Shown piece by piece: positions 12,801 to 24,351 of a DNA stretch of 64,000 nucleotides; position 1 is the first letter of the stretch; every line of letters starts with the position of its first letter. Location: positions 43,200,012-43,264,011 of the forward strand of contig CM059971.1 of NCBI GenBank assembly GCA_030490835.1. Reading direction: 5' to 3'. The notes below the pieces were generated by a model. The model was given only the letters and a program-made list of their open reading frames with translations. It had not been told where the DNA came from and ran no database searches. The position numbers and the translations under genes were made by a program. Source of the DNA: Annona cherimola (Eukaryota > Streptophyta > Magnoliopsida > Magnoliales > Annonaceae).

Positions 12801-15800
12801 GCGTCTTTTGCATTGGGTAATGGTATAATTATTTAATTTGGATATTGTTTGTTAAAGGAGAACAAACCCAAATTTATCCTTGCACCTTCTCTCGAAACCT
12901 ACTAGGTGTACCCTAATTTTCTTAACCGCCTATTCTCATGGGATTAAGTTAATTAGAGTCCATTAAGTTCTGTGGTTTGTTCATGGAATTCCTCATGGTT
13001 AACACGCCTATTCTCATAGTCTTAGATTTCCAGGTTTAATATCTTGCTTATCGTATATTAGGCTTCCACCTCTCGATTTCATCACCTAATATATGGAATC
13101 ATGCCAAAGTACTGGCCCATGTACAAAGCAAGCATAAAAATCACAGGATATTAAATTAACAACAATATCCATCATAAATGAATTAAGAATCCACACCACG
13201 CTACATTGTACGCATGCTACGTCCTAAACCCTAGATTTAAGATTTAGCCAAGCAGGTTTAAGTCCGAAATAAAATTAAAATTACAATCCATCTTAAACAA
13301 GACAATTAAAATTTTAAAAAAGGAAAGATAGAAATGGTTATTGGTTTGAAGCCCCGATGGTGTGTCGGCCGTTCCACGCAACTTGCCAATTTGCCTTTTT
13401 GCCCGTGCTCTCCACCTCCTTGCTCTTTCTCTTTTTCTCTCAAAATTTCTGCCCGTGAATTTTCTCTGCTCCGGAGCTCTCTGATTCGGACCCAACTGAT
13501 GGAAATTTTCTTTATGGTGCTTGTTGGAATTTTCTGCTCTAGTACATTCTGTGTGAATTTTCTATCTGCTCTTGGAATGATCCTCCCCTTTTCTGCTCCG
13601 GTACACTCATTTTATAGCTGGGTACCTCAATTGCTGTGGGCCCCACTATTTAATGCAATTCATGCAATGAAGCATGCTGGAAATATTGCATATGGACAGC
13701 TGGACAAATTGCTGGATGTGCATAAGCCGGTGGGTCCCATCACTTACGTGAAATTTTGATGTTTGAAATTAATGGTTGGCGGTGAATATTTGGACTGTTG
13801 TTGATGAGGAGTGGACAACTAGAAATTTCTAGTATGTTCAAATAATGCATGTTGAATTTTCAGACGGCTTGGATTTTGAGATGAGAGGTAATTCAACTGC
13901 TGGAAAATAGATGAATGGTTTGGATTTGATTATGTGGACAACTTGGATAGATGGACAACCAATTGGTCTTAATGAAATTTATGGATGGTTAAAAATTCAG
14001 TTGAGATTAATGGATGGCTGAAAAATTCTAGATTGGCTGATCATAGGCGGTGACTATAAATTTTTCTTTTAAACTCTTTCGTGTCGAATATGGAGAAAAT
14101 ATAGCAAATAAAGTAGAAAAGTGGGGAGGAAATAAAGTAAATAAAAGGGAAAGGAAATAAACAAAATGGGAAGAGAAATTGTAAATTAAAAATTAGTACA
14201 GAAAATGAGAATGCGAGTATTTCGGGTCTAGGATTTCACATGCGTCTTTTGCATTGGGTAATGGTATAATTATTTAATTTGGATATTGTTTGTTAAAGGA
14301 GAACAAACCCAAATTTATCCTTGCACCTTCTCTCGAAACCTACTAGGTGTACCCTAATTTTCTTAACCGCCTATTCTCATGGGATTAAGTTAATTAGAGT
14401 CCATTAAGTTCTGTGGTTTGTTCATGGAATTCCTCATGGTTAACACGCCTATTCTCATAGTCTTAGATTTCCAGGTTTAATATCTTGCTTATCGTATATT
14501 AGGCTTCCACCTCTCGATTTCATCACCTAATATATGGAATCATGCCAAAGTACTGGCCCATGTACAAAGCAAGCATAAAAATCACAGGATATTAAATTAA
14601 CAACAATATCCATCATAAATGAATTAAGAATCCACACCACGCTACATTGTACGCATGCTACGTCCTAAACCCTAGATTTAAGATTTAGCCAAGCAGGTTT
14701 AAGTCCGAAATAAAATTAAAATTACAATCCATCTTAAACAAGACAATTAAAATTTTAAAAAAGGAAAGATAGAAATGGTTATTGGTTTGAAGCCCCGATG
14801 GTGTGTCGGCCGTTCCACGCAACTTGCCAATTTGCCTTTTTGCCCGTGCTCTCCACCTCCTTGCTCTTTCTCTTTTTCTCTCAAAATTTCTGCCCGTGAA
14901 TTTTCTCTGCTCCGGAGCTCTCTGATTCGGACCCAACTGATGGAAATTTTCTTTATGGTGCTTGTTGGAATTTTCTGCTCTAGTACATTCTGTGTGAATT
15001 TTCTATCTGCTCTTGGAATGATCCTCCCCTTTTCTGCTCCGGTACACTCATTTTATAGCTGGGTACCTCAATTGCTGTGGGCTCCACTATTTAATGCAAT
15101 TCATGCAATGAAGCATGCTGGAAATATTGCATATGGACAGCTGGACAAATTGCTGGATGTGCATAAGCCGGTGGGTCCCATCACTTACGTGAAATTTTGA
15201 TGTTTGAAATTAATGGTTGGCGGTGAATATTTGGACTGTTGTTGATGAGGAGTGGACAACTAGAAATTTCTAGTATGTTCAAATAATGCATGTTGAATTT
15301 TCAGACGGCTTGGATTTTGAGATGAGAGGTAATTCAACTGCTGGAAAATAGATGAATGGTTTGGATTTGATTATGTGGACAACTTGGATAGATGGACAAC
15401 CAATTGGTCTTAATGAAATTTATGGATGGTTAAAAATTCAGTTGAGATTAATGGATGGCTGAAAAATTCTAGATTGGCTGATCATAGGCGGTGACTATAA
15501 ATTTTTCTTTTAAACTCTTTCGTGTCGAATATGGAGAAAATATAGCAAATAAAGTAGAAAAGTGGGGAGGAAATAAAGTAAATAAAAGGGAAAGGAAATA
15601 AACAAAATGGGAAGAGAAATTGTAAATTAAAAATTAGTACAGAAAATGAGAATGCGAGTATTTCGGGTCTAGGATTTCACATGCGTCTTTTGCATTGGGT
15701 AATGGTATAATTATTTAATTTGGATATTGTTTGTTAAAGGAGAACAAACCCAAATTTATCCTTGCACCTTCTCTCGAAACCTACTAGGTGTACCCTAATT

Positions 15801-17883
15801 TTCTTAACCGCCTATTCTCATGGGATTAAGTTAATTAGAGTCCATTAAGTTCTGTGGTTTGTTCATGGAATTCCTCATGGTTAACACGCCTATTCTCATA
15901 GTCTTAGATTTCCAGGTTTAATATCTTGCTTATCGTATATTAGGCTTCCACCTCTCGATTTCATCACCTAATATATGGAATCATGCCAAAGTACTGGCCC
16001 ATGTACAAAGCAAGCATAAAAATCACAGGATATTAAATTAACAACAATATCCATCATAAATGAATTAAGAATCCACACCACGCTACATTGTACGCATGCT
16101 ACGTCCTAAACCCTAGATTTAAGATTTAGCCAAGCAGGTTTAAGTCCGAAATAAAATTAAAATTACAATCCATCTTAAACAAGACAATTAAAATTTTAAA
16201 AAAGGAAAGATAGAAATGGTTATTGGTTTGAAGCCCCGATGGTGTGTCGGCCGTTCCACGCAACTTGCCAATTTGCCTTTTTGCCCGTGCTCTCCACCTC
16301 CTTGCTCTTTCTCTTTTTCTCTCAAAATTTCTGCCCGTGAATTTTCTCTGCTCCGGAGCTCTCTGATTCGGACCCAACTGATGGAAATTTTCTTTATGGT
16401 GCTTGTTGGAATTTTCTGCTCTAGTACATTCTGTGTGAATTTTCTATCTGCTCTTGGAATGATCCTCCCCTTTTCTGCTCCGGTACACTCATTTTATAGC
16501 TGGGTACCTCAATTGCTGTGGGCTCCACTATTTAATGCAATTCATGCAATGAAGCATGCTGGAAATATTGCATATGGACAGCTGGACAAATTGCTGGATG
16601 TGCATAAGCCGGTGGGTCCCATCACTTACGTGAAATTTTGATGTTTGAAATTAATGGTTGGCGGTGAATATTTGGACTGTTGTTGATGAGGAGTGGACAA
16701 CTAGAAATTTCTAGTATGTTCAAATAATGCATGTTGAATTTTCAGACGGCTTGGATTTTGAGATGAGAGGTAATTCAACTGCTGGAAAATAGATGAATGG
16801 TTTGGATTTGATTATGTGGACAACTTGGATAGATGGACAACCAATTGGTCTTAATGAAATTTATGGATGGTTAAAAATTCAGTTGAGATTAATGGATGGC
16901 TGAAAAATTCTAGATTGGCTGATCATAGGCGGTGACTATAAATTTTTATTTTAAACTCTTTCGTGTCGAATATGGAGAAAATATAGCAAATAAAGTAGAA
17001 AAGTGGGGAGGAAATAAAGTAAATAAAAGGGAAAGGAAATAAACAAAATGGGAAGAGAAATTGTAAATTAAAAATTAGTACAGAAAATGAGAATGCGAGT
17101 ATTTCGGGTCTAGGATTTCATATGCGTCTTTTGCATTGGGTAATGGTATAATTATTTAATTTGGATATTGTTTGTTAAAGGAGAACAAACCCAAATTTAT
17201 CCTTGCACCTTCTCTCGAAACCTACTAGGTGTACCCTAATTTTCTTAACCGCCTATTCTCATGGGATTAAGTTAATTAGAGTCCATTAAGTTCTGTGGTT
17301 TGTTCATGGAATTCCTCATGGTTAACACGCCTATTCTCATAGTCTTAGATTTCCAGGTTTAATATCTTGCTTATCGTATATTAGGCTTCCACCTCTCGAT
17401 TTCATCACCTAATATATGGAATCATGCCAAAGTACTGGCCCATGTACAAAGCAAGCATAAAAATCACAGGATATTAAATTAACAACAATATCCATCATAA
17501 ATGAATTAAGAATCCACACCACGCTACATTGTACGCATGCTACGTCCTAAACCCTAGATTTAAGATTTAGCCAAGCAGGTTTAAGTCCGAAATAAAATTA
17601 AAATTACAATCCATCTTAAACAAGACAATTAAAATTTTAAAAAAGGAAAGATAGAAATGGTTATTGGTTTGAAGCCCCGATGGTGTGTCGGCCGTTCCAC
17701 GCAACTTGTCAATTTGCCTTTTTGCCCGTGCTCTCCACCTCCTTGCTCTTTCTCTTTTTCTCTCAAAATTTCTGCCCGTGAATTTTCTCTATTCCGGAGC
17801 TCTCTGATTCGGACCCAACTGATGGAAATTTTCTTTATGGTGCTTGTTGGAATTTTCTGCTCCGATACATTCTGTGTGAATTT

Positions 17884-17900
17884 TCTATCTAAATATCCAA
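17884..17900. other. Breakpoint between LTR array and Athila pol
   Basis: The last array unit matches other units up to 17890 (ending TTTCTATCT). The following bases match the protease region of Athila copies B (about 30465) and C. No target duplication or LTR terminus is present, so this is an illegitimate recombination or deletion joint rather than an insertion site. Confidence 0.75.
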
Positions 17901-18673
17901 ATCAGCAAAGCACTATGTGATCTCGGAGCCAGTGTAAGTCTGATCCCACTCTCCATCTGTAAAAAGTTGAACATGGGTGATCCAAAACCAACGTCTTTGT
18001 ATCTCCAACTGGCCGACTGATCAATTAAATTTCCAGTCGGCATCCATGAAGACATTCCTTTGAAACTCGGCAAATTTTTCATCCCAGTCGACTTTGTGGT
18101 CCTTGACATGGGGGAGGATCGCCAAATCCCAATCATTATCGGACGACCTTTCTTAACTACTGCTGGAGCCATCATAGATGTCAAAAATGGTCGACTCTCA
18201 CTGACAGTTGGAGATGAAAAGGTCGAATTTAATCTTTATGAGGCAACAAAGCACCTATCAATCGATAACTCTTGTCTGCGGGTCGACGTCATCAACCCTT
18301 TGCCAATCAAAGAAAAGGATGACCCGATAGAGGTATGTATCATTCAGAGTGCAACTGTTGAAAATGATAACCCTGAACTGTCTGCTTGTGTAGCTCTCTT
18401 GGATGGAAGCACTTTTATCTCACCTGTTGCCAACTCATCTCCTGGGAAGCTGGATGTAGACTTCAATTCATTTCCCTCAACAAAAATAAAGGAAGAAGCA
18501 ACAAAGGTAGAACTCAAACTTCTTCCTAAAAATCTCAGGTATGCATTTCTTAGCCCAAACGATACTTATCCAGTCATAATTAACGCAAATCTTTCTGAAT
18601 CCCAATCTGATGAACTATTAACTATACTAAGAAGACATAGGAAGGCAATTGGCTACTACATTAATGACCTACC
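17891..18673 (+). pseudogene. Athila copy A, protease to early RT fragment
   Basis: A Ty3/gypsy Athila-type pol fragment. It begins at the protease active-site block (CDLGASVSLIP) and continues through MGDPKPTS and the retropepsin C-terminal block (IIGRPFLTTAGAIIDVKNG). It then runs along the PR-RT linker and stops at INDLP, where the copia element interrupts it. An in-frame TGA at 18018-18020 replaces the CGA seen in copy B, a CpG transition. The fragment resumes at 26927 after the insertion. Copies B and C carry the same domain, which allows the lineage to be named. The gag and N-terminal part are missing because the array abuts here. It is non-functional. Confidence 0.85.
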
Positions 18674-20262
18674 TGTTGGGTCCCGAATAGATGACAAAAC
18701 CCAAGAGGGGAGGGGTGAATTGGGTTCTTAAAAATTTCTTCGGTAACTTATCCCCTTGTGAGTTCAATCCCCTTAAATGAAGAAACAAAATGGAGAGCAA
18801 AGCAATATAGAAAGCAGAAATAAAATAGACGCAGATTTTTATAGTGGTTCGGACAACCTCCCTACTCCACTCTTCCAAGCTCACACACCTTGTGACTTGG
18901 GTTCCACTATTGCATTCCACGAATACAATTAGAGCCTCTTGCTCTCTTCTAGATTCTAGCTCTAGGGGGCATCAACAACTAGAGCCTCTTGCTCTCTTCT
19001 AGCTCTAGGGGGCATATAACACTTAGCACAAGTAGGTGATGAGTCACACTCCAATCACACACTACTTTGCTACCACTTGATCTTAGCTACGCAAGCTAAA
19101 TCAAGTTCAACACAAACAAGTAAACAAAGAAAGAAATCTACACTTTACAGATGTGTAGCAACACTTTAGCGCAGAGAAGAACTTGAAGAATAGGCTTTGA
19201 AGATTCAGATGATGAGCTTTTTGCAGTTTGAAGCAGAGTTCTTCTTCTTTGAGTGGCTTGATCTCTTTAGAGCTCTTGAATGTAGTAGTTAAGCACACTT
19301 AATGATTCTCAGCTACTTCCCTCGTCCACCATGAATGCTATTTATAATTTTGGAGGGAATCCGAACGTTAGAAGGTAGGTGGCGCGCATTTAATGCCCCA
19401 ACGTTCGAATTAATTCCGACCGTTGACTTGGCCTGCGACTTGGCTTCCAAGTCGCACCTGGAGTCGACTTCGTGTGCGACTCCAGTTCTTCAGATTTCCA
19501 AGTCCGAGTCTGGGTCAACTTGGCCTTCAGTCCTCAACTCAAGTCGATCCTGGAGTCGACTTGGGTTGCGACTTGGTGTGGTCTTTTGCAAGAACACCTT
19601 GATCTTCTTGAACTGGCTTGTACTTTGTTAAATTGGTCTTCATGACTAGGATATTTCTTCATTTAGAATAAGCTTGAAGATTAGCTTTGGACTTGATAGA
19701 CTTGATTTGAACTTTGAATATAAATCTTAGCTTTTGATCTTCAAGAAACTTCAGTTGCTTTTTGAGAATGAACTTTGCATCTTATTTGGATTTGATAAAT
19801 TCCAAATGGATCCTTGGAATAAGATTGAAACTTCAATCTTCAAGTCTGAACTCCTCAAGTCGAAGTTGGAGTCGACCTCGTCTGCGACTTTGCCCAAGTC
19901 GCACCTGGAGTCGACTTCGCCTGCGACTTCGTCATGTCCGTTTCCACTTTTTCAACTCTGGATGCTTGAAGTCGATGCTGGAGTCGACTTCGTCTGCGAC
20001 TTGGTTTCCTAAGTCGCACCTGGAGTCGACTTGGCCTGCGACTTCACTTGTTCTTCTCCCCTTTTCAGCTCTGGACAGATTTGACTTCTTGAAGTCGATC
20101 TTGGAGTCGACTTGGTATACGACTTGGCTTCCATACTTGATTTTCTTCAAATGAATATTCCTTAAACAATTCCACAAACTTGTTAGTAGCCAAGACTTAC
20201 TCAAATTTAGTTTGTTAATCATCAAAACATAGATTTAGCTAGTTTTCCACATATTTACAACA
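18674..20262 (-). repeat. 3' LTR of SIRE-like element
   Basis: This 1589-bp LTR pairs with the one at 25314-26926. It contains a cluster of short repeats built from AAGTCGCA, GTCGACTT and TGCGACTT (about 19425-19580 and 19858-20130). It also has two ~50-bp copies of a leader segment (18925-19018). The minus-strand TATA motif TTATAAATAG lies near 19340. It lacks one 24-bp repeat segment that is present in the 5' LTR. Confidence 0.93.
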
Positions 20263-20276
20263 ATCTCCCCCTTTTT
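20263..20276 (-). other. Polypurine tract of SIRE-like element
   Basis: On the minus strand this reads AAAAAGGGGGAGAT and directly abuts the 3' LTR, the expected place for plus-strand priming. A second near-identical tract lies at 20509-20522. Confidence 0.85.
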
Positions 20277-20591
20277 GATGATTGACAAAACCGATTTGAG
20301 TGTATACCTTTCAATTGCTTAAAATATCATGTTCATTATGCATTTTGAAATCATACTTAAACTCATGCAATCATTTAACATATGCTCATGCAATCCTTCA
20401 ATATTTAACACACATTCAAACTCTTCTCCCCAATCATATCCTACTCTTTTAATCATTAAGACTTCTACTCAATTTTTCAACTCAAATACTCTTCTTCTCC
20501 TTAAATCTCTCTCCCCCTTTTTGTCAATATATCAAAAAGATTAGAGGTTAATCAAAGAGATAGGTGGGTTAGCTCCCCCTAAATGGGTGCT
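20277..20591 (-). other. Noncoding 3' internal region of copia element
   Basis: This AT-rich stretch lies between the RNaseH stop and the PPT. It carries no convincing ORF. The only recognised element is a second PPT-like tract at 20509-20522 (AAAAAGGGGGAGAG on the minus strand) and a related purine run near 20572. Confidence 0.6.
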
Positions 20592-20960
20592 TTAAGTTAG
20601 TTCAAGCATTCCCATGTCATTTCTAAGCTTATAAAATGCTTCTTTTGCTAGGGGCTTAGTGAATATATCTGCAACTTGATCCTCTGTTCTTACATATACC
20701 AAACATATGTCATGATTTTCTACATGTTCTCTAATGAAATGATGTCTAAGGTCTATATGTTTGGTCCTAGAATGCAAGACTGGATTCTTAGTTAGACATA
20801 TGGCACTTGTATTATCACATTTGATAAGTATATCTTTGAAATCCATGCCATAGTCCCTAAGTTGTTGTTTCATCCGAAGTAATTGAGCACAACAGCTCCC
20901 GGCGGCAATATATTCGGCTTCCGCCGTAGATAGAGCAACACTAGTTTGTTTTCTTGAAAA
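20592..20960 (-). pseudogene. Copia RNase H, C-terminal part
   Basis: The C-terminal part of the copia ribonuclease H domain, in frame with the RT region upstream but separated from it by a TGA at 20961-20963. Typical blocks are CDNTSAICL, NPVLHSRTKHIDLRHHFIRE and DIFTKPL, ending in GMLELT before a stop. Upstream of the first methionine the same frame still encodes the expected RNaseH sequence, so the break is a single nonsense change. RNaseH would degrade the RNA template and help remove primers during reverse transcription. It is inactive as part of this copy. Confidence 0.85.
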
Positions 20961-21626
20961 TCATGAAACCAACATGCTTCCAAGAAACTGACATGTTCCA
21001 CTAGTGCTTTTTCTATCTACTTTGTAACCAGAAAAATCCGCATCCGAGTAGCCGATTAGATCAAAATTAGAGCCCTTTGGATACCATAGTCTTAAATTGG
21101 TAGTGTCTACTAGATATCTAAAAATTCTTTTCACAGCTACCAAGTGTGATTCTTTTGGGCATGATTGAAATCTAGAGCACATACACACACTAAACAAAAT
21201 GTCTGGCCTAGAAGCAGTTAAATACAATAAGGAACCTATCATGCTTCTATACACTTTCATATCAACTAATTTTCCCTTTTCATCTTTGTCCATTTTGATT
21301 GTGGAGCTCATGGGCGTGTTTGCTCCTTTGCTGTTCTCCATGCCAAACTTCTTGAGCATCTCCTTGATGTATTTGGACTGATTTATGAAGATTCCTTCAT
21401 TTAGTTGCTTGATTTGCAGTCCAAGGAAGAAGTTTAGCTCTCCCATCATGCTCATCTCAAACTCTTTCTGCATAAGCTCAGAAAATTCTTGGCAAAGAGT
21501 TTCATTAGTAGCACCAAAAATAATATCATCAACATAAATTTGAATGATCAAAATATCCTTTTCTTTATACTTGATAAACAAGGTGGTGTCTACCTTTCCC
21601 TTTTGAAAATTATGATCAATCAAAAA
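20961..21626 (-). pseudogene. Copia reverse transcriptase, C-terminal part
   Basis: This continues the copia RT in the same frame as the large ORF to its right. It carries the catalytic motif IYVDDIIFG, followed by FFLGLQIKQ, the thumb, and the start of RNaseH (YSDADFSG, DRKSTSG). It is separated from the upstream part by TAG at 21627-21629 and from the RNaseH C-terminus by TGA at 20961-20963. At the latter site the context is consistent with a Trp codon changed to TGA. The catalytic aspartates are retained, unlike in the copia fragment at the right edge of the window. Confidence 0.87.
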
Positions 21627-23666
21627 CTAGCTTAGTCTATTATACCAAGCTCTTGGGGCTTGTTTCAATCCATATAATGCTTTGGTCAACTTGTACACAA
21701 ATTTTGATTGATCTTTCTCCTCAAATCCAGGTGGTTGTTCTACATACACCTCTTCATTTATATAACCATTTAGGAATGCACTTTTGACATCCATTTGAAA
21801 CAATTTAAAGTTCATGTGAGATGCAAAAGCTAGTAAGATGCGAATTGCCTCTAATCTAGCAACCGGGGCATAGGATTCTTCAAAATCTATTCCTTCTTCT
21901 TGTGAGTATCCTTTTGCCACAAGTCTAGCTTTGTTCCTCACTGCAAGTCCACTTTCATCTAATTTGTTCCTAAAGACCCACTTGGTGCCAATAACAATAC
22001 AGTCATTTGGTCTAGGAACAAGGTGCCAAACTTGATTTCTTTCAAATTGATTTAGCTCTTCTTGCATTGCTATAATCCAGTTTTCATCATCAAGAGCTTG
22101 ATCAATATTAGAAGGTTCAATCTTGGATACAAAGGCATATTGTCCACAAACATTTTTCTTTGACCTTCTAGTTTTTACACCTTCATACACATTCCCTATA
22201 ATTTGTTCAATTGGATGTGCATGTTTGAATTTTAAATCAGATGGAGGTTTATAGGAGTCGTTACCTTCACTTACCCTTTCCTCCATGGATTCTTCTTGCT
22301 TTTCCATATGCAATTTTTCAAGATTGCTTGTTATGTCATCTGCATCACTTAGATCATCTTTTCTTTTAAAGCATGTATTAGTTTCATCAAAAATAACATG
22401 TATGGATTCTTCTACAACTTGGTTTCGTTTATTGAAAACTCTATATGCTTTGCTATTTGATGAATAACCAAGGAATATTGCTTCATCACTTTTAGCATCA
22501 AGTTTTCCCAAGTTGGTTTTTCCATTGTTCAGAACATAACATGTGCATCCAAAAGTATGAAAATAAGATATGTTTGGTTTCTTTCCTTTCCATAGCTCAT
22601 ATGGGGTCTTTTTCAAGATTGCTCTAATGGTAACTCGATTCAATACATGACAAGCTGTACTTACAGCTTCACCCCAAAATTTCTTAGATAATTTGCTCTC
22701 ATTTAGCATAGTTCTAGCCATCTCTTGTATAGTTCTATTTTTCCTCTCCACTACTCCATTTTGTTGTGGAGTCCTTGGTGCAGAAAATGTGTGATGAATT
22801 CCTTTTTCATTACATAATTCTATGAATCGTTTGTTCTCAAATTCACCACCATGGTCACTTCTTATAGTCATAATAGTACTTTGTTTTTCATTTTCCACCA
22901 AGTTTACAAACGTTGCAAACATAGAGAAGGCTTCATCTTTGCTAGCTAAAAGAATTATCCATGTGAATCTTGAAAAGTCATCAACAATTACAAATACATA
23001 TTTCTTTCCACCAATGGTTAAAATGTCGGATGGCCCATATAGATCCATGTGTAGCAATTCAAGCGGCCTAGTGGTGGAAATCTCCTTTTTGGTAGAGAAA
23101 GGCATCTTTGGTTGTTTAGATAATTGACATGCCTTACATATTTTGTCTTTGTCATATTTCAACTTAGGCAAGCCTTCTACCAAACTCTTTTTCCATAGGG
23201 TTTTTATATTTCTCATGTTTATGTGTCCAAGCCTTTTATGCCAAACCCATGGATCATTATCAATGGCCATTAGACATTGACCATCTAGTTCATCAAGTGA
23301 AACCAAATATACATTTCCATGTCTTCTTCCACTAAACATGATATGCTCACCATCAAATACATTGCATATAGATGATTCAAACACAACCTTATATCCTTTA
23401 TCACATAATTGGCTAATGCTCATTAAGTTATGCTTGAGTCCTTCAACAAACAAAACATCCTCCATGCATGCATTTGAACTACTATAAATATTTCCTTTAC
23501 CTTTGATTTTACCTTTCTCATTATTACCAAAGGCAACCGTTCCGTCGTTGCAAGGCTTAAGTTTGTGGAATAAACTTCTTTCTCCGGTCATGTGCCTTGA
23601 ACAACCGCTATCCATGAACCATACATTGTTTGCCTTTGCCTTTAAACAAATCTGAAAAGTAAACAA
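21627..23666 (-). pseudogene. Copia protease, integrase and RT N-terminal part
   Basis: A 679-codon open stretch. It starts with an aspartic protease motif ([12 protein letters not shown], residues ~18-29) and the GAG-pre-integrase domain ([10 protein letters not shown] and CKACQLSKQ, the HHCC zinc-binding site). Integrase follows with catalytic blocks [17 protein letters not shown] and [11 protein letters not shown] (DDE residues visible), then the FGCTCYV and IFLGYS region. After a charged linker comes the RT N-terminus ([61 protein letters not shown]). It ends at TAG (21627-21629). The order PR-INT-RT is diagnostic of Ty1/copia. A frameshift separates it from the zinc-knuckle part near 23670. 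Confidence 0.92.
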
Positions 23667-23673
23667 ATAATCC

Positions 23674-24351
23674 TTATCTCTTTGGTACCCATTTTATGGG
23701 TCCATTTGGGTTAGTAAAATGATTCAATCTTTGTAATTCTAACTTAGAAAGCCCAAATCTTGTGTTCCTTGGAACCCAAACTAGCTTTACACCATGGTCA
23801 TATAACTTCTTGAAGTTACACTTGTAAGCTTTATGACCCATTTTATTACAGAAATTGCAGGCCATTTGTAGTCTAGGAGTAGGCCTCCAATTGCATTTTG
23901 GTTCAAAAGTTGGTCTTTTAATCCACATAACATTTTTCTTTTGTGGCTTATAAATTGGTGCAGTTTTAGCTTGATATTTTCCAAGTTTTGGCACATTTGA
24001 TTTGCCACTTTCTTTTTGCTCAAAAGTATAATATTCAAGGCCTCTTTTATCCGTTTGAGCAGTCATGTTTAGAAACATCTTTACACTTTCTCCTGGATTA
24101 GAGAATTTTGCTAATGATTCATTTAAGGATTTGTTCTCCTTTTTCAGCTTCTCTACTTCTTTCAACAATGATTCATTTTCTTCTTTCAGTTTTGTTGATT
24201 TTTCAGCCAGTTTTCCACTTTCAATAATAACAAAGTTGCATTGTTGTTTCTTTGAGGACAACTTGTTTCCTAGCATTTTGATTTCCTCATATAATGAATC
24301 ATAGGCAGTTTGTAGTTCTTCCCTTTGGCCTTTGATATTTTCTGCCTTCAT
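23674..24351 (-). pseudogene. Copia Gag C-terminal coiled-coil and zinc-finger segment
   Basis: A Lys/Glu-rich segment with heptad-like leucines (about residues 1-85: EEIKMLGNKL, LKEENESLLKEVEKLKKEN) that is probably coiled coil. A CCHC-like knuckle follows (CNFCNKMGHKAYKC) and then a basic stretch ending WVPKR. This arrangement between Gag and protease is seen in SIRE-like copia polyproteins. It overlaps the preceding gag ORF by ~50 bp in another frame, so a frameshift lies at about 24300-24350. A second frameshift near 23670 separates it from protease. Confidence 0.8.

Larger units (their letters stand above)
1..17890 (-). repeat. LTR-derived tandem array, 1441-bp unit, 12.4 copies
   Basis: A head-to-tail array with a constant 1441-bp period. 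Units start at 1, 1442, 2883, 4324, 5765, 7206, 8647, 10088, 11529, 12970, 14411, 15852 and 17293 (partial). The phase is arbitrary and the array enters from the left edge. The unit matches, in the same orientation, the minus-strand Athila LTR at about 60272-61697. It is therefore an internal LTR piece lacking the last ~75 bp of U5 and the distal part of U3. The LTR-to-LTR joint lies at unit offset ~1084, where sequence homologous to ~61695 runs into sequence homologous to ~60272. Units differ by only a few substitutions each and no indel was seen. The array stops within its thirteenth unit at 17890, where it abuts Athila pol. It is not a classical centromeric satellite by origin. An assembly artefact cannot be excluded from sequence alone. 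Confidence 0.93.

Noticed and set aside
1..17890. A CRISPR array or gene-family cluster
   Set aside because: The repeats are 1441 bp, directly adjacent without spacers, and homologous to an LTR.
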